In this document: one piece after another, positions 25,800-35,624 of the stretch
How positions within the stretch are numbered: the stretch's first letter is position 1
Layout of the letters: every line of letters starts with the position of its first letter
Assembly: GCA_016716965.1 (NCBI GenBank)
Contig: JADJUP010000036.1
Location: 1-64,000, forward strand
DNA from: Sulfuritalea sp.
GTDB taxonomy: Bacteria; Pseudomonadota; Gammaproteobacteria; Burkholderiales; Rhodocyclaceae
Length of the DNA stretch: 64,000 nt
Direction: 5' to 3'
Program-made: the position numbers and the translations under genes
Notes under the pieces: generated by a model
The model's input: only the letters and a program-made list of their open reading frames with translations
What the model was told of the DNA's origin: nothing
Databases searched by the model: none

Positions 25800-27236
25800 A
25801 TGAAAGCCCCCGCACCCCTCACCGTGCTGGTGGTCGATGATGAGCAGCGCTCGCTGGAGACCCTGCGCCGCACACTGGAGGACGACTTCACCGTTTACAC
25901 CGCGCAATCCGCCGAGGACGGCGAGGCCATCATGGCGCGCGAGTTCGTGCATATCGTGCTGTCCGACCAGCGCATGCCCGGCACCCAGGGCGTCGAGTTC
26001 CTGCGCCGGGTGCGCAGCCAGTGGCCGGACACGGTGCGCCTGATCCTGTCCGGCTATACCGATGCCGAAGACATCATCGCCGGCATCAACCAGGCCGGCA
26101 TCTGGCAGTACCTGCTCAAGCCCTGGCATCCCGAGCAACTGTTGCTGACGCTGAAGAGCGCCGCCGACCTGTGGCGCCTGCAGCAGGAGAACCAGCGTCT
26201 GTCGCTTGATCTGCGCGACAGCCCGGAATTGCTGGTGCAGCGCGTCGCCAGCCGGCGCGGCAAGCTCAAGGCGCGTTCCGGTTTCGATCGTCTGGCCCGT
26301 GCCGCCGATAGCCCGCTGAATGCGGTTTGCGACCTGGCGCAGAAGATCGCCGGGCATGAACTGTCGGTGTTGATTACCGGTGAGTCCGGTACCGGCAAGG
26401 AACTGCTGGCGCGCGCCATCCATTTCGCCAGCGACCGTGCAGAGCGCGCCTTCGTCGTCGAGAACTGTGGCGCGCTGCCCGACACGCTGCTCGAAGCCGA
26501 ACTCTTCGGTCACAAGAAGGGCGCCTACACCGGCGCGCACGAGGACCGCATCGGTCTGTTCCAGCAGGCCGACGGTGGCACGCTGTTCCTCGACGAGATC
26601 GGCGACACCTCGCCGGCCTTCCAGGTCAAGCTGCTGCGCGCCTTGCAGGAAGGCGAGGTACGCCCGGTGGGCAGCGCGCGCACCGTGCCAGTGGATGTGC
26701 GCATCGTCGCCGCCACCAACCGCGACCTCGAAGCCGACGTCGCCAGCGGGCGCTTTCGCCGCGACCTGTATTACCGCATCGCCGGCATCGGCCTGCACAT
26801 GCCCTGCCTGCGCGAACGGCCACAGGACATCCCGCTGATCGTCGGCGGCCTGCTCAAGGAGTCGGCGCTCGCCGGACGGCGATTTTCCGACGCGGCGATG
26901 AAAACTCTGCTGGCCTATCACTGGCCCGGCAACGTGCGCGAACTGCAGAACGAAGTCATGCGTGCATTGGCGCTAGGAGAGGGCCAGGTGCTCGATGCCG
27001 ACCTGCTTTCGCCGCGCTTGCGCGTGGCGAAGGCGATGGCTGGCGCGAGCTTTGCGGTCGATGGCGAGGGCGGCACGCTCAAGGACCGGCTCGACCGACT
27101 CGAGGGGCAGGTGATCGCCGCGACCATGGAGCGGCACAAGGGCAACAAGACGCGCGTCGCCGAGGAACTCGGCCTGACCCGCGTCGGCCTGCGCATGAAG
27201 CTGTCACGGCTCGGCTTGAACGGTGACGACGAATGA
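25800..27236 (+). CDS. hoxA: HoxA, NtrC-family sigma-54 activator of hydrogenase genes
   Basis: 478 residues: receiver domain 1-120 with phosphoacceptor Asp56 (VLSDQRMPG), AAA+ domain with Walker A GESGTGKE near 193, sigma-54 contact loop GAYTGAH (GAFTGA variant), Walker B TLFLDEIGD, arginine motif FRRDLYYRI, and a C-terminal Fis-type helix-turn-helix (NKTRVAEELGLTRVGLRMKL). Receiver plus C-terminus match HoxA/HupR. Both sigma-54 promoters in the window are its likely targets. In known HoxA proteins the unphosphorylated form is active. The start codon overlaps hoxB downstream (ATGA). Confidence 0.94.
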   Translation: MKAPAPLTVLVVDDEQRSLETLRRTLEDDFTVYTAQSAEDGEAIMAREFVHIVLSDQRMPGTQGVEFLRRVRSQWPDTVRLILSGYTDAEDIIAGINQAGIWQYLLKPWHPEQLLLTLKSAADLWRLQQENQRLSLDLRDSPELLVQRVASRRGKLKARSGFDRLARAADSPLNAVCDLAQKIAGHELSVLITGESGTGKELLARAIHFASDRAERAFVVENCGALPDTLLEAELFGHKKGAYTGAHEDRIGLFQQADGGTLFLDEIGDTSPAFQVKLLRALQEGEVRPVGSARTVPVDVRIVAATNRDLEADVASGRFRRDLYYRIAGIGLHMPCLRERPQDIPLIVGGLLKESALAGRRFSDAAMKTLLAYHWPGNVRELQNEVMRALALGEGQVLDADLLSPRLRVAKAMAGASFAVDGEGGTLKDRLDRLEGQVIAATMERHKGNKTRVAEELGLTRVGLRMKLSRLGLNGDDE

Positions 27237-28225
27237 ATATCCTCTGGCTCCAGTCCGGCGGCTGCGGCGGCTGCACCCTGTCCTGGCTGGGCAGCGAGCA
27301 GGGCCCGTTGTTCCGCCTGCTTGCCGACGAGGGAATTGACATCCTCTGGCACCCCAGCCTGTCCGAAGCCTGCCTCGACGACGCACGCGAACTGATCGCG
27401 CGCTGCGCCGACGGCCGGGAACAAGTCGATGTGCTGTGCATCGAGGGCTCGCTGCTGCGCGGGCCGCGCGGCAGTGGCGGCTTCCATCGCTTCGGCGGCG
27501 GCGCCAAGCCGATGATCGACTGGGTGAGGCAGATCGCCGGGCGCGCGAAGCATGTGGTCGCGGTCGGCAGTTGTTCGGCCTGGGGCGGGATCACCGCGGC
27601 GGGCATGAACCCGACCGACGCCTGCGGCCTGCAATACGACGGCGAAGTGGCCGGCGGCCTGCTCGGCCCGGATTTTCGCGATCCGGAAGGGCTGCCGGTG
27701 ATCAACGTCGCCGGCTGTCCGCCGCATCCCGACTGGATCACCGAAACGCTCGCGGCGCTGGCGCACGGGCGGCTGGGCGCATCGCAGCTCGACGATTTCG
27801 GCCGCCCGCGCTTTTTCGCCGACCAGTTGGTGCACCACGGCTGCCCGCGCAACGAGTATTACGAATTCAAGGCCAGCGCCGAGAAACATTCCGACCAGGG
27901 CTGCCTGATGGAGCATCTCGGTTGCGGCGGCACCCAGGCCCATGCCGATTGCAACCAGCGACTGTGGAACGGCGAAGGTTCCTGCCTGCGCGGCGGCTAT
28001 GCCTGCATCCGTTGCACCGAGCCGGGCTTCGAGGAGCCGGGGCACGCCTTCGAGAGCACGCCCAAGGTGGCCGGCATCCCCATCGGCCTGCCGGCCGACA
28101 TGCCCAAGGCCTGGTTCATCGCGCTGGCCGCACTGTCGAAATCGGCGACGCCGGCACGCGTCCGCGAGAATGCGACGGCCGACCACCAGTTGCGGGCGCC
28201 GTCGGTCAAACGGAACAAGAAATGA
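27233..28225 (+). CDS. hoxB: HoxB, small subunit of the H2-sensing regulatory hydrogenase
   Basis: 330 residues without a Tat signal, so cytoplasmic. MNILWLQSGGCGGCTLSWLG bears the proximal cluster cysteines; GSCSAWGG, CPPHPDW, HGCPRNEYYEF and CIRCTEPGFE complete the three clusters. Absence of signal and membrane helix, and coupling to hoxA and hoxC, identify the sensor type (HoxB/HupU) rather than an energy-converting enzyme. Confidence 0.94.
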   Translation: MNILWLQSGGCGGCTLSWLGSEQGPLFRLLADEGIDILWHPSLSEACLDDARELIARCADGREQVDVLCIEGSLLRGPRGSGGFHRFGGGAKPMIDWVRQIAGRAKHVVAVGSCSAWGGITAAGMNPTDACGLQYDGEVAGGLLGPDFRDPEGLPVINVAGCPPHPDWITETLAALAHGRLGASQLDDFGRPRFFADQLVHHGCPRNEYYEFKASAEKHSDQGCLMEHLGCGGTQAHADCNQRLWNGEGSCLRGGYACIRCTEPGFEEPGHAFESTPKVAGIPIGLPADMPKAWFIALAALSKSATPARVRENATADHQLRAPSVKRNKK

Positions 28226-29667
28226 CCACGCGCCGCATCGTTGGCCCCTTCAATCGCGTCGAGGGCGACCTCGAAATCAGCCTCGACATCGGCGACGGCC
28301 GGATCAATGCGGCTTACGTCAATTCGCCGCTGTATCGCGGCTTCGAACAGATCCTGCAGGGCAAGCTGCCGGCCGATGCGCTGGTACTGGTGCCGCGCAT
28401 CTGCGGCATCTGTTCGGTGGCGCAGTCGGCCGCTTCCGCGCTGGCGCTGGCCGATGCAGCCGGCATCGCGCCGCCGGCCAACGGTCGCCTGGCGGCCAAC
28501 CTGACGCTGGCGGCGGAAAACATGGCCGACCACTTCACGCATTTCTACCTGTTTTTTATGCCCGACTTCGCCCGCGCGGAGTATGAAAGTCGGCGCTGGC
28601 ACCACGGCGCGGCGGCGCGTTTTCGCGCCACTGTCGGCAACGCCGCGAACGAAGTGCTGCCGGCACGTGCGCGCTTTATGCAGGCGATGGGCCTGCTCGC
28701 CGGCAAATGGCCGCATACGCTGGCGGTGCAGCCCGGCGGTTCGACGCGGCCGTTGCAAAGTTCCGAGGTATTCCGCCTGCATCGCATCGTCCGCGAGTTC
28801 CGCGCCTTCCTCGAAGGTGCTACCTTCGGCGCCCGGCTGGAGGAGGTCGCGGCGATTTCCAGCCGTGGCGAACTCGAATCCTGGGCCGCGTCCGGGCAGG
28901 GCGGCGACCTGCGCAGCTTCCTCGCCATCGCCGCCGACCTCGACCTCTGGCGCCTGGGGCGCGGCACCGATCGCTTCATGAGTTACGGCTGCTACGACGA
29001 AGGCGGCCACCGCCTGTTCCCGGCCGGGGTGTGGCACGGCGCGTCGCAGGCGCTCGATGCCGCGCTGATCGACGAAGACACCAGCCACGCCTGGTATGCC
29101 GCCACCGGCCAGCCCCAGCCGCCGGCCGAAGGCAGCACGTTGCCGGTGGCCGAGAAGGAGGGCGCCTATTCGTGGTGCAAGGCGCCGCGCCTCGGCGGCC
29201 AGGTGGTGGAAACCGGTGCGCTGGCGCGGCAGGTGGTGGCGGGACATCCGCTGGCGCGCGACATGGTCGCCCGCGACGGCGGCAGCGTCGCCGCCCGCGT
29301 CGTCGCCCGTTTGCTGGAACTCGCCCTGGTGCTGCCGGCCATGGAACGCTGGCTCGGCGAACTGGTGCCCGGCGAACCCTGGTGCATCACGGCGGGGCTG
29401 GCCGACGAAACTTCGGGGGTGGGCCTCATCGAGGCTGCTCGCGGTTCACTCGGCCACTGGCTGACGGTGCGCCGCGGCCGCATCCACAACTACCAGATCA
29501 TCGCGCCGACCACCTGGAACTTCTCGCCGCGCGACGCGGGCGGCCAACCCGGCGCGCTGGAGCAGGCGCTGGCCGGCCTGCCGGCCGATGCCACCGCGCC
29601 GCTGCCGGCGGCGATCCACCACGTGGTGCGCAGTTTCGATCCGTGCATGGTCTGTACGGTGCATTGA
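28222..29667 (+). CDS. hoxC: HoxC, large subunit of the H2-sensing regulatory hydrogenase
   Basis: 481 residues starting MTTRRIVGPFNRVEGDLEIS. The NiFe ligands are in RICGICSVAQS and FDPCMVCTVH. The protein ends exactly at that histidine, so there is no removable tail and no protease is needed, a feature of regulatory hydrogenases. With HoxB it would signal to HoxJ (36124). A reverse motif copy lies inside at 28585-28607. Confidence 0.95.
   Translation: MTTRRIVGPFNRVEGDLEISLDIGDGRINAAYVNSPLYRGFEQILQGKLPADALVLVPRICGICSVAQSAASALALADAAGIAPPANGRLAANLTLAAENMADHFTHFYLFFMPDFARAEYESRRWHHGAAARFRATVGNAANEVLPARARFMQAMGLLAGKWPHTLAVQPGGSTRPLQSSEVFRLHRIVREFRAFLEGATFGARLEEVAAISSRGELESWAASGQGGDLRSFLAIAADLDLWRLGRGTDRFMSYGCYDEGGHRLFPAGVWHGASQALDAALIDEDTSHAWYAATGQPQPPAEGSTLPVAEKEGAYSWCKAPRLGGQVVETGALARQVVAGHPLARDMVARDGGSVAARVVARLLELALVLPAMERWLGELVPGEPWCITAGLADETSGVGLIEAARGSLGHWLTVRRGRIHNYQIIAPTTWNFSPRDAGGQPGALEQALAGLPADATAPLPAAIHHVVRSFDPCMVCTVH
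28585..28607 (-). repeat. Dispersed motif, copy 4
   Basis: Minus strand CCGTGGT then the exact core, inside hoxC in a different reading frame (ESRRWHHG). Confidence 0.8.
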
Positions 29668-29671
29668 GCCG

Positions 29672-32600
29672 CTAAACGCGGCCGGACTGGACTTCCTCGC
29701 GCAAGCAGGCCAGCGCCCGCAGCAGTTCGTCCCGCGGGGCATGCAGGGTCGTCAATTGGACGCGTGCCGCTTCCCTGTCCTCGCGCGCGAGTCGGTCGAT
29801 TTCGCGGCTCAGCGCATGCACCCGTTCGTGCGCCTGTTCGACGTGCTGGAAGCTCGAATAGTCGCCATAGCGTTGGCGGCCGGACATGTCCAGCCAGTGT
29901 CCGAAGCGGCAGGCGTGCGGATCCAGCGGCGGTGGCGGGTCGGTAAGTCCCGGTGGTGACTTGATCGCGGTTTCCAGTTGCGAAATCCAGCGCAAATGGT
30001 CGATTTCGACCGTCAGCAAGGGCAGGTCCTCGCGCGGCCAGATGGACACGTTGCGCCATTCGGGCGGTTGCTGCCACGCGGCAATCCAGGCCGGCAGTTC
30101 CTCCGCCGGCATCGGACGGGCGATGGCGTAGCCCTGGGCCAGGTCGCATCCCAGCTGCAGCAACATGCGGCCATGGCGAATCGACTCGACGCCTTCCGCG
30201 ATGACCTTGCGCCGGAAGGCGGCCGCCAGTCCGACGATGCTGTCCACGATGGACAGGTCGTCCGGATCTTCGAGCATGTCGCGAATGAAGGACTGGTCTA
30301 TCTTCAGCGTTTCCGCCCGCAGTTGCTTCAGGTAGGCGAGCGACGAGTAGCCGGTACCGAAGTCGTCGATCGCGAAGCTGATCCCCAGCGCGCCGCAATC
30401 CTCGATCACGCGCGACACCTTGGCGATGTCATTGAGCGCAGTGGTCTCCAGTATTTCCAGTTCGAGCTTGTGCGGCGCCACCGTCGGATGCTGCGCCAGG
30501 AGTTCGCGCAGGGTGTCGACGAAGCCATCCGCCTGCAGTTGCTCGGCCGCAATATTGACGCTGAGCTTCAGGTTGCCGTCCCCTGCCGCCCAGGTTTCGT
30601 ACTGGCCGAGGGCGTTGGCCAGGATCCAGCCGCCGAGCGGGGCATGCAGTCCGACCAGGTCGACCATGGGCATGAACTCCCCGGGATCGAGCAAGCCTCG
30701 CTCCGGGTGCTGCCAGCGTATCAGGGCCTCGGCGCCGACAACCTGACCGCTGCGCATATTGACCTGTGGCTGGAAATGCAGGACCAACTGGTTCTTGGCG
30801 ATCGCGTCCTGAACGGCACGGCGCGATTCGCGCCGCATTTCCGAGATGCGGTCGTGTTCGGCGTCGAATAGCGTGAAGCGATTCCTGCCTCCCTGCTTTG
30901 CCAGGTACATGGCCTGGTCGGCATGGCGCAGCAGCATGTCGGGATCGGAACCATCCATCGGATAAAGCGTGACGCCCATGCTGCAGGAAACGTGGGCGTC
31001 GCCTTCCTTGAGGATGAAGGGGCGGACCATGGCGCTGCGTATCCGTTCCAGGGCGGTTTCACATTCCTCGAAGCTCGTCAGCGTGCCCAGCAGCAGCACG
31101 AACTCGTCGCCACCCAGTCGGCTTACCGTATCGCCTGCCCGGACATGGCCCAGCAGGCGTCGGGACGCCTCGATCAGCAGCGTGTCTCCGGCGGCATGGC
31201 CCCAGGTGTCGTTGATCGCCTTGAATTCGTCCAGGTCGAGGTAGCAGACCGCCAGCAGCTTTTCGGAACGCCTGGCCTGGGCAAGTGCCTGGTGCAAGCG
31301 ATCGGACAGCATTCTGCGGTTGGGCAGCCCTGTCAGGGTGTCGAAGTACGCCATCTGCTCGAGGCGGTTCTGCGATTCGCGCAGGGCGCTGATGTCGCTC
31401 GACAGGCCGATGAAATTCAGGATCCGCCCCTGACGGTCGCGCACCGCGGAGATGCTGGTCTGCTGCACGTAGAGCGTCCCGTCCTTGCGCCGGTTGACCA
31501 GTTCACCGCGCCAGAAGCCGCTTTGCAGCAGGCTTTGCCACATTTCCCGATAGAACTCCGGGCGTTGCTCGCCGGACGAGAGGAAGCGCGGATTGCGTCC
31601 CAGTACCTCGTCGCGGGCGTAGCCGGTCAAGGCCAGGAAGGTATCGTTGGCTTCGATCACGTCACCTTTCGGATCGGTAATAAGGATGCCTTCCTGCGCG
31701 TGTTCGAAGACCCCGGCCGCCAATTGCAGACGGCTCCTGCTGCGACGCAGCGCGGTGTTGCTTCGGGCGATGCTCCACAACGCGGTCAGCAACAGGGCGA
31801 TGATCGAGGCCGAGGCGAGGAATAGCGGTTTGCCGTAGCGCGCGATGACGTCGGACAGTTCGACCGGAAGGTCGGCATAGGGCCCCAGGCGGAATTCGAG
31901 GAACAGGTCGTGGATGCTCTGGTAGTTCTGTGGCAGGGTCCAGCCATGGATCCCTGCGGCGCGCGCCGCAGGATGGTCGGGGCGCATGTCGAGCAGGGCG
32001 ATCAGCAGGTCGCGCGCGAGCTCCTCCGAGATGTGATCGAGGCGGGCGAACGGCCAGTGGGGATAGAGCTGCGTGCTGTGCAGGTAGGGGAAATTCGCTG
32101 TCTGGCGCGCGCCAATGATCTGCAACCGCGATGCATCGAGGCTGCCCGCCGCGACCTTGCTTTCGATCAGGTCGGAACGGATGAACCCGGCGTCGGCGGT
32201 TCCATCGAGCACGCTTTCGATCACCTTGTCCTGGTTCTGCAACTCGATGACGCCGCCCAGGTCACGACCCAGTTCGATGCCGGCATTGCGGGCTTCGCGC
32301 AGATGCACCTGCCAGCCGCCGAAACCCTTGGTGTCGGGCGCCGCAACCCGCTTGCCGCGCAGGTCGGCATAAGTCTTCAGGTCATCGCGACCGGCGCGGG
32401 CGATCGCCACGCCGCCAAAGCGGTCCACAGGTCCACGTGGACCGGCGGTGCGCATCGTTGCAATGTGCGAAATGCGGCCGCTGGTTTCGAGTGCGACGTA
32501 GTGGCCGCTGTTGGTGATGGCGAGGTCGATCCGGCGCTGGGCGATGGCCGGGCCGAATTCGTTCAGGGTCAGCGGCACGATGACGAAGCGGCGCGGCGCC

Positions 32601-32809
32601 AGCTTGCGTTCCAGGAAATCCGCGTGGGCCTGCCATTCGGCGCGGGCACGCTCCGGCCCGCGAAATGCCAGTACCCCGATGCGCAGGGATTCGACCGCGA
32701 CAGGGGCGCTTGCGGGCGGCGCCGCCAAAGCAAGTCCGGCCTGCTGCAGGATGCAGAACATCAACACCAGGCGACCCAGGCTGGTGATCAGGACATGGAA
32801 ATCAGGCAT
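29672..32809 (-). CDS. PhnD-like sensor + PAS + GGDEF + EAL + CZB-like multidomain cyclic-di-GMP protein
   Basis: 1045 residues, converging on hoxC with a four-base gap. After a signal helix comes a periplasmic phosphonate/phosphate-binding-like domain (ESLRIGVLAFRGPERARAEW, DTKGFGGWQVHL), then a membrane helix near residue 335 (LFLASASIIALLLTALW). PAS follows, then GGDEF with intact RLGGDEFVLLLG and EAL with GAEALIRWQHP, DDFGTGYSSLAYL and EGVE. The last 110 residues (HACRFGHWLDMSGRQ, HVEQAHERVH) look like a chemoreceptor zinc-binding (CZB) domain. It may make and break cyclic-di-GMP in response to a ligand and zinc. Relation to hydrogenase is only positional. Confidence 0.85.
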   Translation of the reverse strand: MPDFHVLITSLGRLVLMFCILQQAGLALAAPPASAPVAVESLRIGVLAFRGPERARAEWQAHADFLERKLAPRRFVIVPLTLNEFGPAIAQRRIDLAITNSGHYVALETSGRISHIATMRTAGPRGPVDRFGGVAIARAGRDDLKTYADLRGKRVAAPDTKGFGGWQVHLREARNAGIELGRDLGGVIELQNQDKVIESVLDGTADAGFIRSDLIESKVAAGSLDASRLQIIGARQTANFPYLHSTQLYPHWPFARLDHISEELARDLLIALLDMRPDHPAARAAGIHGWTLPQNYQSIHDLFLEFRLGPYADLPVELSDVIARYGKPLFLASASIIALLLTALWSIARSNTALRRSRSRLQLAAGVFEHAQEGILITDPKGDVIEANDTFLALTGYARDEVLGRNPRFLSSGEQRPEFYREMWQSLLQSGFWRGELVNRRKDGTLYVQQTSISAVRDRQGRILNFIGLSSDISALRESQNRLEQMAYFDTLTGLPNRRMLSDRLHQALAQARRSEKLLAVCYLDLDEFKAINDTWGHAAGDTLLIEASRRLLGHVRAGDTVSRLGGDEFVLLLGTLTSFEECETALERIRSAMVRPFILKEGDAHVSCSMGVTLYPMDGSDPDMLLRHADQAMYLAKQGGRNRFTLFDAEHDRISEMRRESRRAVQDAIAKNQLVLHFQPQVNMRSGQVVGAEALIRWQHPERGLLDPGEFMPMVDLVGLHAPLGGWILANALGQYETWAAGDGNLKLSVNIAAEQLQADGFVDTLRELLAQHPTVAPHKLELEILETTALNDIAKVSRVIEDCGALGISFAIDDFGTGYSSLAYLKQLRAETLKIDQSFIRDMLEDPDDLSIVDSIVGLAAAFRRKVIAEGVESIRHGRMLLQLGCDLAQGYAIARPMPAEELPAWIAAWQQPPEWRNVSIWPREDLPLLTVEIDHLRWISQLETAIKSPPGLTDPPPPLDPHACRFGHWLDMSGRQRYGDYSSFQHVEQAHERVHALSREIDRLAREDREAARVQLTTLHAPRDELLRALACLREEVQSGRV

Positions 32810-32953
32810 GGCCCCATCCTACCCGATTGGAATGGGGCTGCGCTACTCTGCCCATGGCGAATCCGCTCTCCGCTGGAGACGGCAGCCGGGAGATTGTGTA
32901 CACTCGGCCCAGGCTTTATGCTTCAATAATTCATTCACGAATAACAAAAAACC

Positions 32954-33649
32954 GTGCGATTCGCATTCATCCTCCTTCCGACTGGCTTGCTGGCGACCGC
33001 GACGGCGTGGTTCGCCCATGGCGGTGGGCTGCCGGACCCCGGCCAGGCGGTTTCGCACATCGAGGAAATCGTCCGCCTGCACCATACCCATCCGTTTGAA
33101 GCGACGTGCCTGTTGTTCTGCGTGCAGGCGCTGATGGCAGCGTTTTCCGTGCCTGGCAGTTCGCTCCTTCTGCTGGCGGCGGGTGCGGCCTATGGCTTGC
33201 TGGGCGGTACGCTGCTGTGCCTGTCCGCGTGCACGCTGGGAGCGGTGTTGACCATGCTCGGCTCGCGCCATTTCCTGCGGACGGCGGTGTCGCACCGCCA
33301 TGGCGCCAGGCTGCGTGAACTTGATGCGGGCTTCGCCCGGGACGGCGCGTTCTACCTGTTCAGCCTGCGCATGCTGCCGGTGGTACCGTTCGTGGTCGTC
33401 AATCTGGCTGCCGGGCTTACCGGCATGCGCATGTGGACCTTCGCCTGGGTCAGTTTCGTCGGCATGTTCGCCAGCACGCTGGCCTACGTCCATGCCGGGG
33501 TCGAACTGTCGCGAGCCGGTTCCCTGCAGGGCCTCTTGTCGCCGGGCCTGCTGCTCGCGCTGGCCGCCATCGGCCTCCTGCCGCTGGCGAGCAGGAAGTT
33601 GCTGGAAGGGCGCGGTGCTTTCGCCATGGCCACCGGACGCGGCCGATGA
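32954..33649 (+). CDS. TVP38/TMEM64 (DedA-superfamily) membrane protein
   Basis: 231-residue protein starting with GTG at 32954. It has several hydrophobic helices and the SNARE-associated (VTT) pattern: FSVPGSSLLLLAAGAAYGLLGG and LRMLPVVPFVVVNLAAGLTGM. Such proteins are inferred lipid scramblases or transporters; the substrate is unknown. The stop overlaps the ATP-grasp gene (ATGA), indicating one operon. Confidence 0.75.
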   Translation: MRFAFILLPTGLLATATAWFAHGGGLPDPGQAVSHIEEIVRLHHTHPFEATCLLFCVQALMAAFSVPGSSLLLLAAGAAYGLLGGTLLCLSACTLGAVLTMLGSRHFLRTAVSHRHGARLRELDAGFARDGAFYLFSLRMLPVVPFVVVNLAAGLTGMRMWTFAWVSFVGMFASTLAYVHAGVELSRAGSLQGLLSPGLLLALAAIGLLPLASRKLLEGRGAFAMATGRGR

Positions 33650-35004
33650 GCGGCTCGCTGCCGGCGCGCAACCTGGTCCTGTTCAATTACGACTGGGACC
33701 GCATCGGCTTCGGTCGCTGGGCCTCGGAGTTTCCGCAGGATTCGATCGGGTTCGACCTGTTCAGTTTTCCGAGCAACGCCAATCTGGCGTTCTTCGACAT
33801 GGAGCGCATGGTGGAACGACTGGCCGCCCGGGCCGGTCGCGCCGGGTGGCGGGCGGTGACATCCAGCCACGAGCAGTTCGGCGCACTCGCCGCAGCCTTG
33901 CTCGCGGAACGCATGGGATGGCCGGGAACGCCGGTCGATGCCGTGCTGGCCTGCCAGCACAAGCTGCATGCGCGGGAAATCCTGCAGCAGGTCGCACCGG
34001 AGGCCAATACGCCGTTCGCGCCGCTGGCCGCGCGCTATGGCGACCCGGCGCCCGACGGACTGGACTATCCGCTGTTCGTCAAGCCGGTGAAGGCGGCATT
34101 CTCCGTCCTGGCGCGCCGCGTCGATAGCCGCGCGGAATTGCATGCCTTGACGCGTTTCGGCGTTGGCGAACTGTGGGTCATTCGCCACCTGGTCGAACCC
34201 TTCGAGCGCATTGCGCGCAAGCGGCTGCCGCAGGCTGGCACGGCACATCGCATGCTGATCGAACGGCCCGCCTCCGGGCAGCAGTACAACCTCGATGGCT
34301 ATGTGTTCGGCGGCGAAGTACGCGAACTTGGCGTCGTCGAATCGGTGATGTATCCGGGAACGCAGTCCTTCATGCGCTTCGACTACCCGTGCCGGATCGA
34401 TCCGATGGCACGACGGCAGGCGCTGGACGTGGCGCGGCGTTTCCTGGCCGCCGTGGGCTACAGCCACGGCATGTTCAACATGGAGTTCTTCCACGATCCC
34501 GTCAGCGGCAAGCTGACCGTGATCGAATTCAATCCGCGGATGGCGGCCCAGTTTTCCGACTTGTACCTGCGGGTCGAAGGCGTCGACCTGCACCGCGTCG
34601 CGCTGGAACTGGCCCACGGGCGCGATCCGGCGCTGCTGCCGCGCTCGGCACCGGTCGCCGGCGCCGCCTCCAGCTTCGTTTACCGCCTGTTCGATCCGGC
34701 GCAACGCCCGCCGATGCCGCAACCCGAACAGGAGCGGGAATTCGGCTGGCGTTTTCCCGACGCACTGCTGTTCACCTTTCCCAAGCCGCGCGGGTCGATG
34801 GCGCGCGATTACAAGTGGCTGGGCAGTTACCGCTACGGAATCGTGCATCTCGGCGGGCGCGATCCACACGACCTGCAGCGACGCTGCGAGGAGGCCAGCC
34901 GCTTGCTGGGTTGGCCGGCACCGTATGCTGGTTGTGACAGCGCCGTGCCTGACGGGCGGGAAGCCCCGCGGCCTGTGCCCCAATTCTCGATGGAGACGAC
35001 GTGA
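33646..35004 (+). CDS. ATP-grasp family protein of unknown substrate
   Basis: 452 residues. The ATP-grasp core is visible as YPLFVKPVKAAFSVLARRV (nucleotide lysine), MLIERPASGQQYNLDGYVF, and metal-binding FNMEFFHDP with IEFNPRMAAQFSDLYLR. The family joins a carboxylate to an amine, thiol or other carboxylate. No specific reaction is recognisable. It overlaps both the upstream membrane-protein gene and the downstream YHS gene, so a joint function at the membrane is possible. The start is fixed by the overlap. Confidence 0.75.
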   Translation: MSGSLPARNLVLFNYDWDRIGFGRWASEFPQDSIGFDLFSFPSNANLAFFDMERMVERLAARAGRAGWRAVTSSHEQFGALAAALLAERMGWPGTPVDAVLACQHKLHAREILQQVAPEANTPFAPLAARYGDPAPDGLDYPLFVKPVKAAFSVLARRVDSRAELHALTRFGVGELWVIRHLVEPFERIARKRLPQAGTAHRMLIERPASGQQYNLDGYVFGGEVRELGVVESVMYPGTQSFMRFDYPCRIDPMARRQALDVARRFLAAVGYSHGMFNMEFFHDPVSGKLTVIEFNPRMAAQFSDLYLRVEGVDLHRVALELAHGRDPALLPRSAPVAGAASSFVYRLFDPAQRPPMPQPEQEREFGWRFPDALLFTFPKPRGSMARDYKWLGSYRYGIVHLGGRDPHDLQRRCEEASRLLGWPAPYAGCDSAVPDGREAPRPVPQFSMETT

Positions 35005-35609
35005 TGAGCGCAATGAAGTTTCGCTTCGATGGCGTAGTGCTTGCGCTGCTGATTGTGCTCGCACTTTCCGGCTGCGGTTCCATGCTGGCGCAAAACCCCG
35101 GAGGAAAGCTGAAGCCGGTCAATGCGGTGGCGGAGGGGAATGACGGCAGCGTCATGCTCAAGGGCGCCGATGTCGTGGCCTATTTTCAGCAGGGCAAGTA
35201 CGTGCAGGGCAATCCGCAATTGACCAGCACCTACGAAGACGTCGCCTTCCGTTTTGCCAGCCCCGAACACAAGGCCATGTTCGATCGCGAGCCGAACCGC
35301 TATCTGCCCCAGTACGGCGGCTATTGCGCCAACGGCGTCGCCTACGGCATTCCCTGGGGCGGCGATGCCGATACCTGGAAGGTCATCGGCGGCAAGCTCT
35401 ACATATTTGGCGGCCAGGCGTCGAAGGACGCCTTCGAACTCGACGAGAAGGGCAACATCGAACTCGCCGACAAGTACTGGAAGGACGAAATCGACGGCAG
35501 CAACAGTTTTTTCCGGCGCATCTGGCGGCTGGTGGTCAAGGTGCCGCATTACCGCAGCGGCGAGGAACTGGCCAAGGCCGTGGCCGTGGCCCGGGCCAAG
35601 TCGAAGTAA
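35004..35609 (+). CDS. YHS-domain lipoprotein
   Basis: About 201 residues with a lipobox (LALSGCGS) after a hydrophobic signal, so probably an outer- or inner-membrane lipoprotein. The YHS-like part follows (VMLKGADVVAYFQQGKYVQG, FRFASPEHKAMFDREPNRYL, QYGGYCANGVAYG), a small metal-associated module. ATG 35004 overlaps the preceding stop and is preceded by GGAGA; a GTG one codon upstream is an alternative. Function unknown; linked to the ATP-grasp gene by overlap. Confidence 0.75.
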   Translation: MSAMKFRFDGVVLALLIVLALSGCGSMLAQNPGGKLKPVNAVAEGNDGSVMLKGADVVAYFQQGKYVQGNPQLTSTYEDVAFRFASPEHKAMFDREPNRYLPQYGGYCANGVAYGIPWGGDADTWKVIGGKLYIFGGQASKDAFELDEKGNIELADKYWKDEIDGSNSFFRRIWRLVVKVPHYRSGEELAKAVAVARAKSK

Positions 35610-35624
35610 CGCGCAGCCTGAGCC

